Shown here: positions 18,762-26,514 of the stretch, piece after piece | Position numbering within the stretch: position 1 is the first letter of the stretch | Layout of the letters: every line of letters starts with the position of its first letter | Assembly (NCBI RefSeq): GCF_000963885.1 | Contig: NZ_BALE01000048.1 | Location: 62,001 to 126,000 of the forward strand | Reading direction: 5' to 3' | Source of the DNA: Tanticharoenia sakaeratensis NBRC 103193 | Lineage (GTDB): Bacteria > Pseudomonadota > Alphaproteobacteria > Acetobacterales > Acetobacteraceae | Length of the DNA: 64,000 nt | Position numbers and translations under genes: made by a program | Notes under the pieces: generated by a model | The model's database searches: none | What the model was told of the DNA's origin: nothing | Seen by the model: only the letters and a program-made list of their open reading frames with translations

Positions 18762-19052
18762 TCACATTCCAGCGGAAGAGGCTCCGACGCCAAGCCCTGT
18801 ACCGCCAAGGCCGGTGACGCCCATGCTTCCTGCCGGAGTAGAACCATAGCCACGGCCCGATCCAAATCCGGAACCCACCGAAACCCGTCCATGCGGCTTC
18901 CTGTCGCCTGCGGTATCCGGGCGTGAGGACAAATCGGCGTCCGTATATTTTGCATGCAGGAGGGCTGCGCGTTCATCGACCGGTTTCCGGGCCGGATGGG
19001 AGCAGGCGCCAAGCGCCAGGGCCGCTCCCAGGAACAGGATTGGATACTTCAT
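18762..19052 (-). CDS. Small Gly-rich lipoprotein
   Basis: Predicted lipoprotein of 96 residues. ATG 19052 has GAGG 5 bases upstream. The signal MKYPILFLGAALALGACSHP ends in a clear lipobox (LGAC), so the mature protein would begin at Cys16-17 and be membrane-anchored. The mature region is polar, then Gly/Ser-rich (GSGFGSGRGYGS, GLGGTGLGVGASS) with no known domain. It resembles the Gly-rich lipoprotein at 19669 in design but not in sequence. Confidence 0.65.
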   Translation of the reverse strand: MKYPILFLGAALALGACSHPARKPVDERAALLHAKYTDADLSSRPDTAGDRKPHGRVSVGSGFGSGRGYGSTPAGSMGVTGLGGTGLGVGASSAGM

Positions 19053-19606
19053 GCCCTCGGATCGTCCGCCTTTCACCGCGTTGTCCATAACCATCCCGGC
19101 TGCACCGGTTCTATTGCCATCCTGCGCACGCTTTCGAACGATGCCCGGAAATGCAGATAGTGGCTCGTACCGAAGACCCGCCAGCCTGGTTCATGGCAGC
19201 GTCTTTTGGAAATCCGTGCCCGGGATCCCCTCGTTAGAGCATGCGCCCAGGGCTTGCAGACAGACCACTGGTCAACCCAAGGTGTAACCGAATGTCGCCA
19301 GCGTAATAGCAGATCGATCAGGTGGGTCGCTGGCATGGCTTCAATGCTGAGGATGCCCGATTCGTGCGCGGCACTGCGCGGTGAGCCTCAGAAAAGCCGG
19401 TCTGCCGATGCCCGCACACGGCGCCGCTCGCGCCGAACGGACATGACCAGCCTCGGCTTGCGAAAGCCATTACGCGGCCAAACCGGGACAGCGCTCCCCA
19501 ACCTGTTGATCCATCCAGAAGCCAGCGGTGCCACTAACAGGATCGGAATGTCGAAGGCAGGCCCGGCTTGAGCAAACGCGCGCCAACGCCGGGCCCTGAA
19601 CGCAAA
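19053..19606. other. Gene-free stretch
   Basis: About 550 bp between two small lipoprotein genes. Several short frames exist on both strands but none has a ribosome site, recognisable domain or plausible composition. It contains the promoter region of the lipoprotein at 18762. I see no transposase remnant or RNA gene. Confidence 0.4.
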
Positions 19607-19635
19607 CTGGCGCATGGGCTGGGCCCATGCGCCAG
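19607..19635 (-). terminator. Perfect 13-bp hairpin downstream of the Gly-rich lipoprotein
   Basis: CTGGCGCATGGGC (19607-19619) pairs exactly with GCCCATGCGCCAG (19623-19635) across a 3-base loop. It lies 33 bp after the stop of the lipoprotein gene at 19669; on the minus strand the stem is followed by TTTGCG. A short T-run makes it a moderate intrinsic-terminator candidate. Confidence 0.6.
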
Positions 19636-19668
19636 AAATATTTGCCGGCAGAAGGCCGTCAGAGCGTA

Positions 19669-19911
19669 TCAGTAGCCGCCCTGTCCGCCGCCGGGGCCAC
19701 CCCGGCCGCCGCCATTGCCGCCGCCCTGACCACCAGGACCGTTTCCAAAGCCCTGACCACCACCAGGGCCAGCATTGCCGCCACCCTGCCCGTAGCCGCC
19801 ACGGCCCCCTCCTTGTCCGCCCTGACCGCCATGCGGGCCCCACCATGGGCCACAGGCACCGAGAGACAGGGTACTGATCATACCCACAGCAAGCAGGATC
19901 GAACGTTTCAT
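19669..19911 (-). CDS. Gly-rich lipoprotein, 80 residues
   Basis: Predicted lipoprotein: MKRSILLAVGMISTLSLGAC is a type II signal with lipobox LGAC (Cys20). The remaining 60 residues are almost only Gly, Gln, Pro, Arg and Asn (GQGGGRGGYGQGGGN type), a low-complexity envelope peptide. Function unknown. A strong hairpin terminator follows at 19607. GGC-repeat composition makes the frame assignment less certain, but the signal and lipobox support it. Confidence 0.6.
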   Translation of the reverse strand: MKRSILLAVGMISTLSLGACGPWWGPHGGQGGQGGGRGGYGQGGGNAGPGGGQGFGNGPGGQGGGNGGGRGGPGGGQGGY

Positions 19912-20166
19912 CGTGTCAGGGGTCCTTGTGTGAGTTTCCCAAAGTCGAACCCACCATCACAAGGTGGCTACAATGCGCCACCCCGGTAACAGTCTGAAAC
20001 CTGCGTGGCAGGCGCCGGCTGGCTGCCGTGCAAGACCCCCGGGGCCGCCTTTCCCCGTGATCTGCGGAACTGTTTTCCAAGAGACGGCCGGTGAATGATT
20101 ACAGAGAGCTTTACACTCGCCTGCCTGCATAATGCGGGTCGCAGCACCCAAACGTTGCCTGCCGTC

Positions 20167-20349
20167 TCAGAAGACTGTGCCCGGCGTCGGTTCGCGCATC
20201 GGCGGCGGGTCTGACGGAGGCGGCGGTGTGATCGGACCGGGCGGATCGCCCTCCGGCAGCGGCGTCGGCGGGACCGGCGGGCCACCGGGAGGCGAGGGTG
20301 GCGTGCCCGGAATGTCGTCGGTCTCGAAGTTTCCGAATATGTCCAGCAT
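20167..20349 (-). CDS. Short Pro-rich protein, function unknown
   Basis: A 60-residue frame, MLDIFGNFETDDIPGTPP followed by about 40 residues dominated by Pro with Gly, Asp and Glu and ending PREPTPGTVF-like (MREPTPGTVF). No membrane segment or domain. Short acidic/Pro-rich proteins of this sort are common hypotheticals in alphaproteobacteria. GC-rich composition could make this a chance frame. Confidence 0.4.
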   Translation of the reverse strand: MLDIFGNFETDDIPGTPPSPPGGPPVPPTPLPEGDPPGPITPPPPSDPPPMREPTPGTVF

Positions 20350-20410
20350 GTATCTGCTCCGTTACTGGCACAGACTCAGCAGGGTGTTCGGCACGCCCGT
20401 TTCAAGGCGT

Positions 20411-20674
20411 CTAGCGAAGCTGACTATCTTTGTTACCGCGACGATTGATCCCGCCGGCCACGGGCCGACCATCCCGCTCCGACTGGCAGGCGACGCAAAG
20501 CTTCACGCCCGGCACGGCCTGACGACGCCGCTCGGGTATCTCATCGCCACATTCCTGGCAGTGGGTCTCGCTCTCGCCCCTGGGCATCCGGGCACGCGCC
20601 GCTGTCACGGCGTCGGCCACCGTATCGTCGATCTGATCCTGAACGGCTCCATCGGGAGCCCATCCGCTTGCCAT
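20411..20674 (-). CDS. DksA/TraR-family C4 zinc-finger protein (YbiI-like)
   Basis: An 87-residue protein with a single C4 zinc finger: CQECGDEIPERRR, then CVACQSERD (C-x2-C-x17-C-x2-C). The N-terminal helix has DQIDDTVADAVTAARARMP. It belongs to the short DksA/TraR group (YbiI-like) that may bind RNA polymerase through the secondary channel, but the acidic coiled-coil tip of true DksA is too short here. It stands alone on minus, with Pro-rich and YnfA genes as neighbours. Confidence 0.85.
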   Translation of the reverse strand: MASGWAPDGAVQDQIDDTVADAVTAARARMPRGESETHCQECGDEIPERRRQAVPGVKLCVACQSERDGRPVAGGINRRGNKDSQLR

Positions 20675-20890
20675 TGAAGAACCCTCCCCTCGCGCGTCAC
20701 CGGGACGTGATACGTGGGTCTTCCGGACGTGGTTTCAATCGGTGCGTGCCATCGCGGAAACAGGCCGGCCTTGCGTGCGGGATGCGGGACTGCCGCCCAG
20801 CTTCCGATACGGCAGCCGCCTTGCCGACGCCCGGGAAAGCCTGAAACCAAAGCTTGAGGCTTCTGCTGTAGGCCGCATATCGGCTAAGCC

Positions 20891-21223
20891 ATGCCGATGC
20901 TGACCGCCGCCATCTATATTCCCGCGGCCCTGGCCGAGATCGCCGGATGCTTCTCGTTCTGGGCCTGGCTGCGGATGGGCAGGACGCCGCTCTGGCTCGT
21001 GCCGGGCGCCCTGTCGCTCGCCGCCTTTGCATGGCTTCTGACGCTCAGCCCCGCGGATAACGCCGGGCGGGCTTATGCCATCTATGGCGGCGTCTATATC
21101 GTCGCGAGCCTGATCTGGTCATGGGGCGTCGATGGCGTTCGCCCGGATCGCTGGGACACGCTGGGCGCCGCGATCTGCCTGGCAGGCGCTGGCATCATCC
21201 TTCTCGGCCCGCGCGGCTCCTGA
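20891..21223 (+). CDS. YnfA/UPF0060 family membrane protein
   Basis: Small inner-membrane protein of 110 residues with four hydrophobic helices, standard for UPF0060. Family features: [17 protein letters not shown] near residue 12, [22 protein letters not shown] near 65, and [18 protein letters not shown] at the end. Members have been linked to SMR-like small multidrug efflux, but the substrate is not established. Monocistronic. Confidence 0.9.
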   Translation: MPMLTAAIYIPAALAEIAGCFSFWAWLRMGRTPLWLVPGALSLAAFAWLLTLSPADNAGRAYAIYGGVYIVASLIWSWGVDGVRPDRWDTLGAAICLAGAGIILLGPRGS

Positions 21224-21354
21224 TTGGCCTCTGAATACACGGGCCGCCGGAAGGCTTGTCCCGGCGTTTTCCATCGAAGCCATTCGCACACCGCGCATTT
21301 CCCGGGTGGTCGAACCGGTGACCAAGGCGTACAGATGAACGGCGGAGGGCCGGA

Positions 21355-21555
21355 ATGTGCGGCCGGGAGCCGGGGAGCGAATGCGTGTTCACAATCGGGG
21401 CCGTTGGCACAGGTGTCGTTCTCGCCGTGCTCGTCGGATTGTTTTTCTGGCTCGATGATCGCGTCGAAAACAAACTCGACGAAAACGAGGCGAAGCCGGA
21501 CCCCGAAGCCGATGCCGAGTTCGAGCACACGATGCAGGACATCGAGAAAGAGTAG
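21355..21555 (+). CDS. Small single-span membrane protein, function unknown
   Basis: A 66-residue frame: short N-terminus, one strong membrane helix (TIGAVGTGVVLAVLVGLFFWL) and a very acidic cytosolic tail (DENEAKPDPEADAEFEHTMQDIEKE). No family recognised. The helix plus charged tail pattern suggests a real small protein. The start could also be an internal codon closer to the helix. Confidence 0.5.
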   Translation: MCGREPGSECVFTIGAVGTGVVLAVLVGLFFWLDDRVENKLDENEAKPDPEADAEFEHTMQDIEKE

Positions 21556-21857
21556 TTCCACGCGCTGTGATCAGGGTGCTTCAGGACGAGACAGGCGCAT
21601 GTTCGCCGTTCGCGATTTCCGTGAGGCCCGTACCCGCCCGCAGTCGCTCAACACTTGAGTATGCGGCACTGCTGACGGATCAGGCGGCGTCAGTCAGGCA
21701 AACCTGTGCAACATGGTTTGCTGATCCTGCGGCACACAGTCAGAAGAAGTAGATGAAAGTGGCCGAATAGACGCGAGACCAACGATAACCTGCAAACTGC
21801 AAGTACATCGGGTTACGCCGGGACCATTCTTACAAATTGTCGGATTTGCACATCAAG
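21556..21857. other. Gene-free chromosomal flank of the integrated element
   Basis: About 300 bp between the small membrane gene and the left repeat of the element. No convincing gene. It would lie directly downstream of tRNA-Phe in a strain lacking the element. Confidence 0.4.
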
Positions 21858-21873
21858 TGGTGCCCAAGGGCGG
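21858..21873. repeat. attachment-site direct repeat, left copy
   Basis: TGGTGCCCAAGGGCGG, identical to 36924-36939, the 3' end of tRNA-Phe including CCA. Outside the 16 bp the two flanks differ, so this is the crossover core duplicated on integration. The integrase gene begins 148 bp to the right. Confidence 0.85.
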
Positions 21874-22021
21874 CCGGAAACCGGTGATTCCCGGTGGCTC
21901 TGACTGTTCTGAAACCCTCAGTCTTCTGCTATATTTTCTCCATGCTGATTCTCTCGTTGTATCCCCCCGAATCGGGTAAGCGCATGCCTCAAGAGGGGCG
22001 AGCTGGCGGGCAAGTCTGGTT

Positions 22022-23218
22022 GTGAGTCTGGTTCTGCCAAACAGGCTGACCGCGCGGCAGGTGGCGGCCCTGAAAGAGGGCGCGCTGTGTGATGGCGGCA
22101 ACCTCTGGGCCGTTGCTCGCGGCACGTCGAAGACATGGATGTTCCGCTACACCAGCCCCATCACCGGCAAGCGCCGCGAGATGGGTCTTGGCCCGGTCTT
22201 CGATGTCCCGCTCGCGGAAGCGCGCCGGCTCGCGACCGATGCTCGTCAGGCGATACGTGAAGGCTTCGACCCTATCACGCGCCGGGATCAGCTCAAGGCT
22301 CAGCGGAAGCGAGAGGCCGGCCAACGCTTCCGCGACGTGGCCGATCGCTACATCGACGACCAGGCCCCGGGCTGGCGCGACCCACGGCGGCCGCATAACT
22401 GGCGTCGGTCGCTGGAGATCCACGCCTACGAGCACATCGGCGACAAGGCCGTCACGCATATCCACACGGACGACGTTCTCGCCATCCTGCGGCCCATCTG
22501 GGCGACGACGAACGAGACAGCCGACAAGCTGCGGGGACGCATCGAGCGCATCCTCGATTATGCGCGTACGCACGGCTGGCGGGAGGGCGAGAACCCAGCT
22601 CGATGGCGGGGACATCTGGCGCACATCCTCCCGAAGCCCTCCACGGTCGCGAAGGTCAAGCATCACGCTGCTGTGGAGCGGAAGGACATTGCCCGCGTCA
22701 TGACCGCCTTGGCGTCAGCCAACTCCATGGGCGCGCTGGCGGTGCGGTTCCTCTGCCTGACCGCGACGCGGTCCGGCGAGGCACGCGGTGCGACCTGGGG
22801 CGAGATCGACCTGGGCGCGCGGATCTGGACTATCCCGGCGCATCGCATGAAGGGCGGCCGTGAGCATCGCGTGCCGCTATCGGATGGCACCATGACCATC
22901 CTCGGTGCTGTCCTGCCGCTACGCGATCCGAAGCGCGGAGATCTGGTGTTCCCCGGTGGCAGGCCGGGCAAGCCACTCTCGGACGTGGCGCTGTCCAAGG
23001 CCCTGCATCTGGCGGCCGGGACCAAGGGCGTCACCGTGCACGGCCTGCGGTCCACGTTCCGCGATTGGGTGGCCGAGGAGACGGACTATCCCCGGGAGGT
23101 GGCCGAGATGGCCCTGGCACATGCTATTGGAGATCGGGTTGAGGCGGCCTATCGGCGTGGGGATCTGTTCGAGAAGCGACGGGAGATGATGGGGGCGTGG
23201 GACCTATTCCTCCGCTAG
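22022..23218 (+). CDS. int: P4-type tyrosine integrase
   Basis: Site-specific tyrosine recombinase of 398 residues that should integrate and excise this element at tRNA-Phe. The N-terminus is the DUF4102-type arm-binding domain (NRLTARQVAALKEGALCDGG). Catalytic residues are all present: Arg250 in TATRSGEARG, Lys277, His340 and Arg343 in VHGLRSTFRDW, His367 in ALAHAIGDRVEAAY, and nucleophile Tyr377. The start is GTG 22022; no better ATG exists in frame. It reads inward from the left repeat and should be functional by sequence. Confidence 0.93.
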   Translation: MSLVLPNRLTARQVAALKEGALCDGGNLWAVARGTSKTWMFRYTSPITGKRREMGLGPVFDVPLAEARRLATDARQAIREGFDPITRRDQLKAQRKREAGQRFRDVADRYIDDQAPGWRDPRRPHNWRRSLEIHAYEHIGDKAVTHIHTDDVLAILRPIWATTNETADKLRGRIERILDYARTHGWREGENPARWRGHLAHILPKPSTVAKVKHHAAVERKDIARVMTALASANSMGALAVRFLCLTATRSGEARGATWGEIDLGARIWTIPAHRMKGGREHRVPLSDGTMTILGAVLPLRDPKRGDLVFPGGRPGKPLSDVALSKALHLAAGTKGVTVHGLRSTFRDWVAEETDYPREVAEMALAHAIGDRVEAAYRRGDLFEKRREMMGAWDLFLR

Positions 23219-23228
23219 GATTACTCCT

Positions 23229-23831
23229 CTAGAAGCTGGATGCTCCTCCATCGACGAAACGCGTTAGAAACGGCAAAAAAGGCGTAATGATTGGCATGCA
23301 TGAACTTGACGCCGCAATCAGCTTTTGAAACGCGGTGGCGCGCGCCTGTTTTGTTTCTGAATGCTTTATATCGTCAATGTATCGTATCAGAGAAATTAAT
23401 TCTCCATGCTCCAAACCTGACGATGATAAAGAATCTCTTAGTCTATCAAAACTTACATTGTCACCAACAATATTAGTAGAAGAGTCCGAAGATGAAATAT
23501 TTACTCTAGCCCCATCACCGCTTACCTTTATGTCGTAATGCCCACCTTGGTGCCGAGGAAATGAATCTTTTCGGCGTAGACGAACTTGATAATGCGCTGG
23601 GAATCCACTTTTCGTTTCGAAAAATTTGGGATCAACAACTGTAAATACGTCTTCCCGTCCATTTGGCAATGGGAGCCTTATTTCGTCACCCACACGTACA
23701 TCCGCGTTTTTAACATCATCTATTATTATTAAATCATTCCCTCCGTATCCATCAACCGTACATCTCAGTTCTCCGCTTGGAGACACGACATCGATTTGTT
23801 TTGGTAGATGGAGAGATCTCCAAGGAGACAT
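23229..23831 (-). CDS. AT-rich accessory protein of unknown function
   Basis: A 200-residue protein on the strand opposite to the integrase, ending 10 bp from the integrase stop. It is plainly more AT-rich than its neighbours. The N-terminal half reads as a beta domain (VVSPSGELRCTVDGYG, VGDEIRLPLPNGREDVF, HYQVRLRRKDSFP), the middle is Ser/Asn-rich (ARVNISSSDSSTNIVGD), the C-terminal third is helical and ends in a hydrophobic stretch (CMPIITPFLPFLTRFV). I recognise no named family; similar small proteins occur in prophage cargo positions. Possible defence or immunity gene, by position only. Confidence 0.7.
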   Translation of the reverse strand: MSPWRSLHLPKQIDVVSPSGELRCTVDGYGGNDLIIIDDVKNADVRVGDEIRLPLPNGREDVFTVVDPKFFETKSGFPAHYQVRLRRKDSFPRHQGGHYDIKVSGDGARVNISSSDSSTNIVGDNVSFDRLRDSLSSSGLEHGELISLIRYIDDIKHSETKQARATAFQKLIAASSSCMPIITPFLPFLTRFVDGGASSF

Positions 23832-23913
23832 ATCAGCGTCCTACATTCTCAGTGCTTGCGATTTTAATGGCGACAGTCTGCAATCTTCAAGCGGGATTTT
23901 GTCAGGCGTCGGC

Positions 23914-24162
23914 TTACTCTTTAACTTCCGCCGTCTTCAACCGCACCCCAGCCCCACCCCCGTTTTCCGGCACGAACTCTACCCCGGCGGCCTCTAAGGC
24001 AGAGCGGATGGCGGCGAGGGTGCGGGGATGAGGCGCCCGCTTCCCAGCTTCAAAATCGGCAAGAGTAGCCACCGCGACCTGGGCAGCCTTGGCCAGCTCG
24101 TCTCGCTTCATGCGCAGCATGGCTCGCGCGCCCAGGCACTGCTCAGCTTTTATATCTGACAT
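23914..24162 (-). CDS. XRE-family helix-turn-helix repressor
   Basis: An 82-residue DNA-binding protein with one HTH: LGARAMLRMKRDELAKAAQV then VATLADFEAGKRAPHPRTLA. This is the short Cro/C-protein-like layout, with a C-terminal extension AAGVEFVPENGGGAGVRL typical of the group. It is divergent from the early gene run starting at 24293, and repeats overlap both starts (24149-24208). Probable master repressor of the element. Confidence 0.88.
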   Translation of the reverse strand: MSDIKAEQCLGARAMLRMKRDELAKAAQVAVATLADFEAGKRAPHPRTLAAIRSALEAAGVEFVPENGGGAGVRLKTAEVKE

Positions 24163-24208
24163 TGGCTCTCACGATTGACATATACCCATGTCAGTCTTTA
24201 TATCTGAC
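24149..24208. promoter_or_regulatory. Operator cluster between the XRE gene and the early operon
   Basis: Two exact copies of TTTATATCTGAC lie at 24149-24160 and 24197-24208, 48 bp apart. Between them is the perfect dyad TGACAT-N6-ATGTCA at 24176-24193. The left repeat covers the XRE start codon and the right repeat overlaps the forward -10 region. This is a typical layout for autoregulated repression. Confidence 0.65.
24175..24204 (+). promoter_or_regulatory. Early-operon promoter candidate
   Basis: Consensus -35 TTGACA at 24175-24180 and a -10-like TATATC at 24199-24204, spacing 18. The dyad at 24176 overlaps the -35 element, so repressor binding would block it. It reads toward the gene at 24293. 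Confidence 0.6.
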
Positions 24209-24292
24209 TTCGGCGACAAAAGCCAACACGGCCGGACGGGAAGGTTGCAGCTCCCGCGCCCGGCCTAACCCCAACCGAGAGGATCCTCGGCT

Positions 24293-24490
24293 ATGGCTGA
24301 AAACGGCTATACCACGACGGCCGCGAACGTGCGGCACGTTACTCCTGGCAGAATTGCCCTCGCCTGCGTGGCTGGCACGCTCGAGGCGCTGGGCGTCGGC
24401 GCGCTGGCAGTGATCACACTCCTGACGTTCCTGCATCCGGATCACCCCATCAGCCACGCGGTTGAGTGCGTGATGGAGGCGAGCCGATGA
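24293..24490 (+). CDS. Small membrane protein, first gene of the early run
   Basis: A 65-residue protein with one or two hydrophobic segments (IALACVAGTLEALGVGALAVITLLTFL) and no family match. It has GAGAGGA upstream and its stop overlaps the next start (ATGA). It is the first gene after the repressed promoter. Confidence 0.65.
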   Translation: MAENGYTTTAANVRHVTPGRIALACVAGTLEALGVGALAVITLLTFLHPDHPISHAVECVMEASR

Positions 24491-24798
24491 GCGCCCCTCT
24501 CACGCTGCCCGATCAGGCCCGCGCCGCCTGCCGCCGGATCGACGGGGCATGGCACCTGCTCATCTGTCTGCAAGAGCGGGCAGACCACATCGCGGAATGG
24601 GTGAGAATTACCGAAAATAAACTGGCTCATAATGAGCCAGTTTCTCGAGCCAAGGAAGGACGAGGAAATACCGGCGGCGTTCGGGCCGCCGTTCGGGAAC
24701 TCGGGATCGAACGAAATGAGGCCCAGCGCGCCGTCAAGATCGCAGGGATATCAGAGGAGGCCCGTGCGGCAGCCGATGAGGCCGGGAGGGATGCATAA
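24487..24798 (+). CDS. Early element protein with ParB-like segment
   Basis: A 103-residue protein. ATG 24487 gives a 4-base overlap with the previous gene, so it is preferred to the upstream in-frame start. The C-terminal half (VRAAVRELGIERNEAQRAVKIAGISEEARAAADEAG) is like the helix-turn-helix segment of ParB-type and phage regulatory proteins. The N-terminal half is helical and unrecognised. The role is probably DNA-linked, but unproven. Confidence 0.65.
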   Translation: MSAPLTLPDQARAACRRIDGAWHLLICLQERADHIAEWVRITENKLAHNEPVSRAKEGRGNTGGVRAAVRELGIERNEAQRAVKIAGISEEARAAADEAGRDA

Positions 24799-25043
24799 TG
24801 AGTGCCCACCTGACGTACACGCCCGCGCGGATCGACGCGATCGACCAGGCCGCGCTTGAGCTATCGCACCTTGGCGCGTTGCTGGAATGGACCGGACACG
24901 CCGTAACCATAGCCGACATCGAACTGGAAGGACCGGGCCTGTCGCGTCTCGGCTGCGCGCTGCAATGGGCGGGCGGCGAGATCGAACGTCGCTGCGCGAT
25001 TATCAACAAAGCCACGTCGAACGTCGGGGAGTGGAAGCCGTGA
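24798..25043 (+). CDS. Small conserved-looking early protein, paralogue of the 25413 gene
   Basis: An 81-residue protein starting at ATG 24798, overlapping the previous stop by one base. The N-terminal TPARIDAIDQAALELSHLG resembles TPDRIIAIEAAAEEVGIIG of the protein at 25413, and both end in an ER-AI helix, so they look like diverged duplicates. No function known. Confidence 0.6.
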   Translation: MSAHLTYTPARIDAIDQAALELSHLGALLEWTGHAVTIADIELEGPGLSRLGCALQWAGGEIERRCAIINKATSNVGEWKP

Positions 25044-25252
25044 TAGATCCCGGAACCCTGACCGCCGACGAAAAAGAAGCGATCCATGACCGCCGGTCGC
25101 CCACGACTGCGCTGCATGACTGCAAGCACATGGCGGCCCTGCTGTGCGAGCTGGCGCGCAGCGATCGGGACATTCAGGAAGCCCCGTCCGTGTTCTGGCT
25201 TGCGAACCGGCTGTGCGACCGCCTCGACCAGCTAGAGGACAGCACGCCATGA
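25040..25252 (+). CDS. Small early protein, function unknown
   Basis: A 70-residue frame using GTG 25040, which overlaps the previous stop (GTGA). Sequence is helical and charged (LTADEKEAIHDRRSPTTALHD, LANRLCDRLDQLEDSTP). No domain recognised. The tight overlap on both sides is the main support. Confidence 0.55.
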   Translation: MIDPGTLTADEKEAIHDRRSPTTALHDCKHMAALLCELARSDRDIQEAPSVFWLANRLCDRLDQLEDSTP

Positions 25253-25416
25253 CCCGGCGCACCTGTCCGCCGTTCCTGCGCCGGCATCCTGTGGTCCGTG
25301 GCGTGGCGCTGCTGGTTCTGCTGCCCGTCACGAACGGCATCCTTCGGTTCTGCAACTGGTGGATGTCCGCCGTCGCGCCGTGGGTGCTGGCCATCGCACG
25401 TGAGGGCAGAGCATGA
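25249..25416 (+). CDS. Small membrane protein, function unknown
   Basis: A 55-residue protein starting in a 4-base overlap (ATGA). It has a basic N-terminus (MTRRTCPPFLRRHP), a hydrophobic segment GVALLVLLPVTNGILRF, and a second weak one SAVAPWVLAI. No family known. Confidence 0.55.
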   Translation: MTRRTCPPFLRRHPVVRGVALLVLLPVTNGILRFCNWWMSAVAPWVLAIAREGRA

Positions 25417-25601
25417 CCCGCACCCGTCCCTGCACGCCTGATCGCATCATTGCGATCGAAGCGGCCGCCGAGGAGGTCGGAATCATCGGCAACATCGTCG
25501 CGGCGATTGGAACGGGCGGAAAGGCTCTGCCCGACGAGCTGGAATGGCTGGCCGGGCATCTGGAGCGGTGTCACGTGGCGATCCTGGATGCGCTACGATG
25601 A
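25413..25601 (+). CDS. Small early protein, paralogue of the 24798 gene
   Basis: A 62-residue protein in ATGA overlap with the previous gene. Composition and the TPDRIIAIEAAAEE start resemble the 81-residue protein at 24798. C-terminal helix ELEWLAGHLERCHVAILDAL. Function unknown. Confidence 0.55.
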   Translation: MTRTRPCTPDRIIAIEAAAEEVGIIGNIVAAIGTGGKALPDELEWLAGHLERCHVAILDALR

Positions 25602-25634
25602 TCGTCGAATTTGACTGCATGGAAAGCCAACAAG

Positions 25635-26396
25635 ATGACCGAGTCACTGGGAAATCACAGGGAATCAAAGAGAGCGCGGCCCATGATCTACGTGCCTCGC
25701 GGGTTCACGCCACTGAAAACGTGCGTCGTGTCTCTCGCCCAGCGGCGCAGGCCGGATCTGCCATTCTCGGACTACCTGCTCTATCTCGATGCCCAGTTGA
25801 TGACTGCCTTTGATCCTCATCGCACTGCGCGTGGCTACGATCCTTTCTGTGACGCACCCAGCAGCAAAGCGATGCACAATGTCTCTCTGATGGAGCAGGT
25901 CTACTGCTTCACCAACCTGGGGCATGCGCGCAACGATCTTCGCTTGGCTCTGGCAGAAAATGAAATGCCAGCCGTTGGCATGCTGGCAGATGGGGACCTT
26001 CATGAAATCCCACAGAAATATTGGCGAACAGATGCCGGGGCATGGCGCCTTCAGTTTGTCGACCGGAAAGACGACTATATCCATGTCTTTATCAACACAG
26101 ATACTTTCCAGAAGTGGCTTGAAGGCGGCGGTGCGGAAGAAGCAGTCGAGGACAGCAGCGCGCCGAAAATGTCTGCCGATACCAGAAGGCACGTCATGGA
26201 GTTGCTGATGCGCGCGCTGGAAACGCCAGATGGGCGCAACACCCCCAAGCCGCAGCATTTCGCCCGCGTCCAGATGACCACCGCCATCACAAATTCCGAT
26301 TTTAATTCGATCTGGGCGGAAATTGCAAAAAAGCCAGGATACGAAGGAATGGTCAAAGCTGGCAGAAAACCGAGAAGAACAATTGATGATGTCTAA
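25635..26396 (+). CDS. Element protein of unknown function, 253 residues
   Basis: I list ATG 25635; a TTG at 25611 and an ATG at 25684 (MIYVPRGFTPLKTCVV) are alternatives, and the last begins the better-conserved-looking part. No motif is recognisable. The middle contains KYWRTDAGAWRLQFVDRKDDYIHVFI, a beta-rich stretch, and the end reads FNSIWAEIAKKPGYEGMVKAGRKPRRT, a basic tail. The codon pattern resembles that of the preceding early genes, but base composition drops toward the 3' end. It ends in a strong AT-rich dyad (26394-26416). Confidence 0.65.
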   Translation: MTESLGNHRESKRARPMIYVPRGFTPLKTCVVSLAQRRRPDLPFSDYLLYLDAQLMTAFDPHRTARGYDPFCDAPSSKAMHNVSLMEQVYCFTNLGHARNDLRLALAENEMPAVGMLADGDLHEIPQKYWRTDAGAWRLQFVDRKDDYIHVFINTDTFQKWLEGGGAEEAVEDSSAPKMSADTRRHVMELLMRALETPDGRNTPKPQHFARVQMTTAITNSDFNSIWAEIAKKPGYEGMVKAGRKPRRTIDDV

Positions 26397-26416
26397 TTAA
26401 TTAGAGAAATTAATTA
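26394..26416. repeat. Perfect AT-rich inverted repeat before the Xis-like gene
   Basis: TAATTAATT at 26394-26402 and AATTAATTA at 26408-26416, loop of 5. It covers the stop codon of the upstream gene and is followed by an AT-rich leader with a six-T run at 26435. It could be an operator, an Xis/integrase arm site or a weak terminator. Confidence 0.5.
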
Positions 26417-26514
26417 TCATCTTAATTGTTGTGATTTTTTCTTTCGATTCAACGCCTTACAACATGAGCAACACCGAGCGTCTCGGTGGCCAGTTTTACC
26501 TCTTGGAGGATTTC

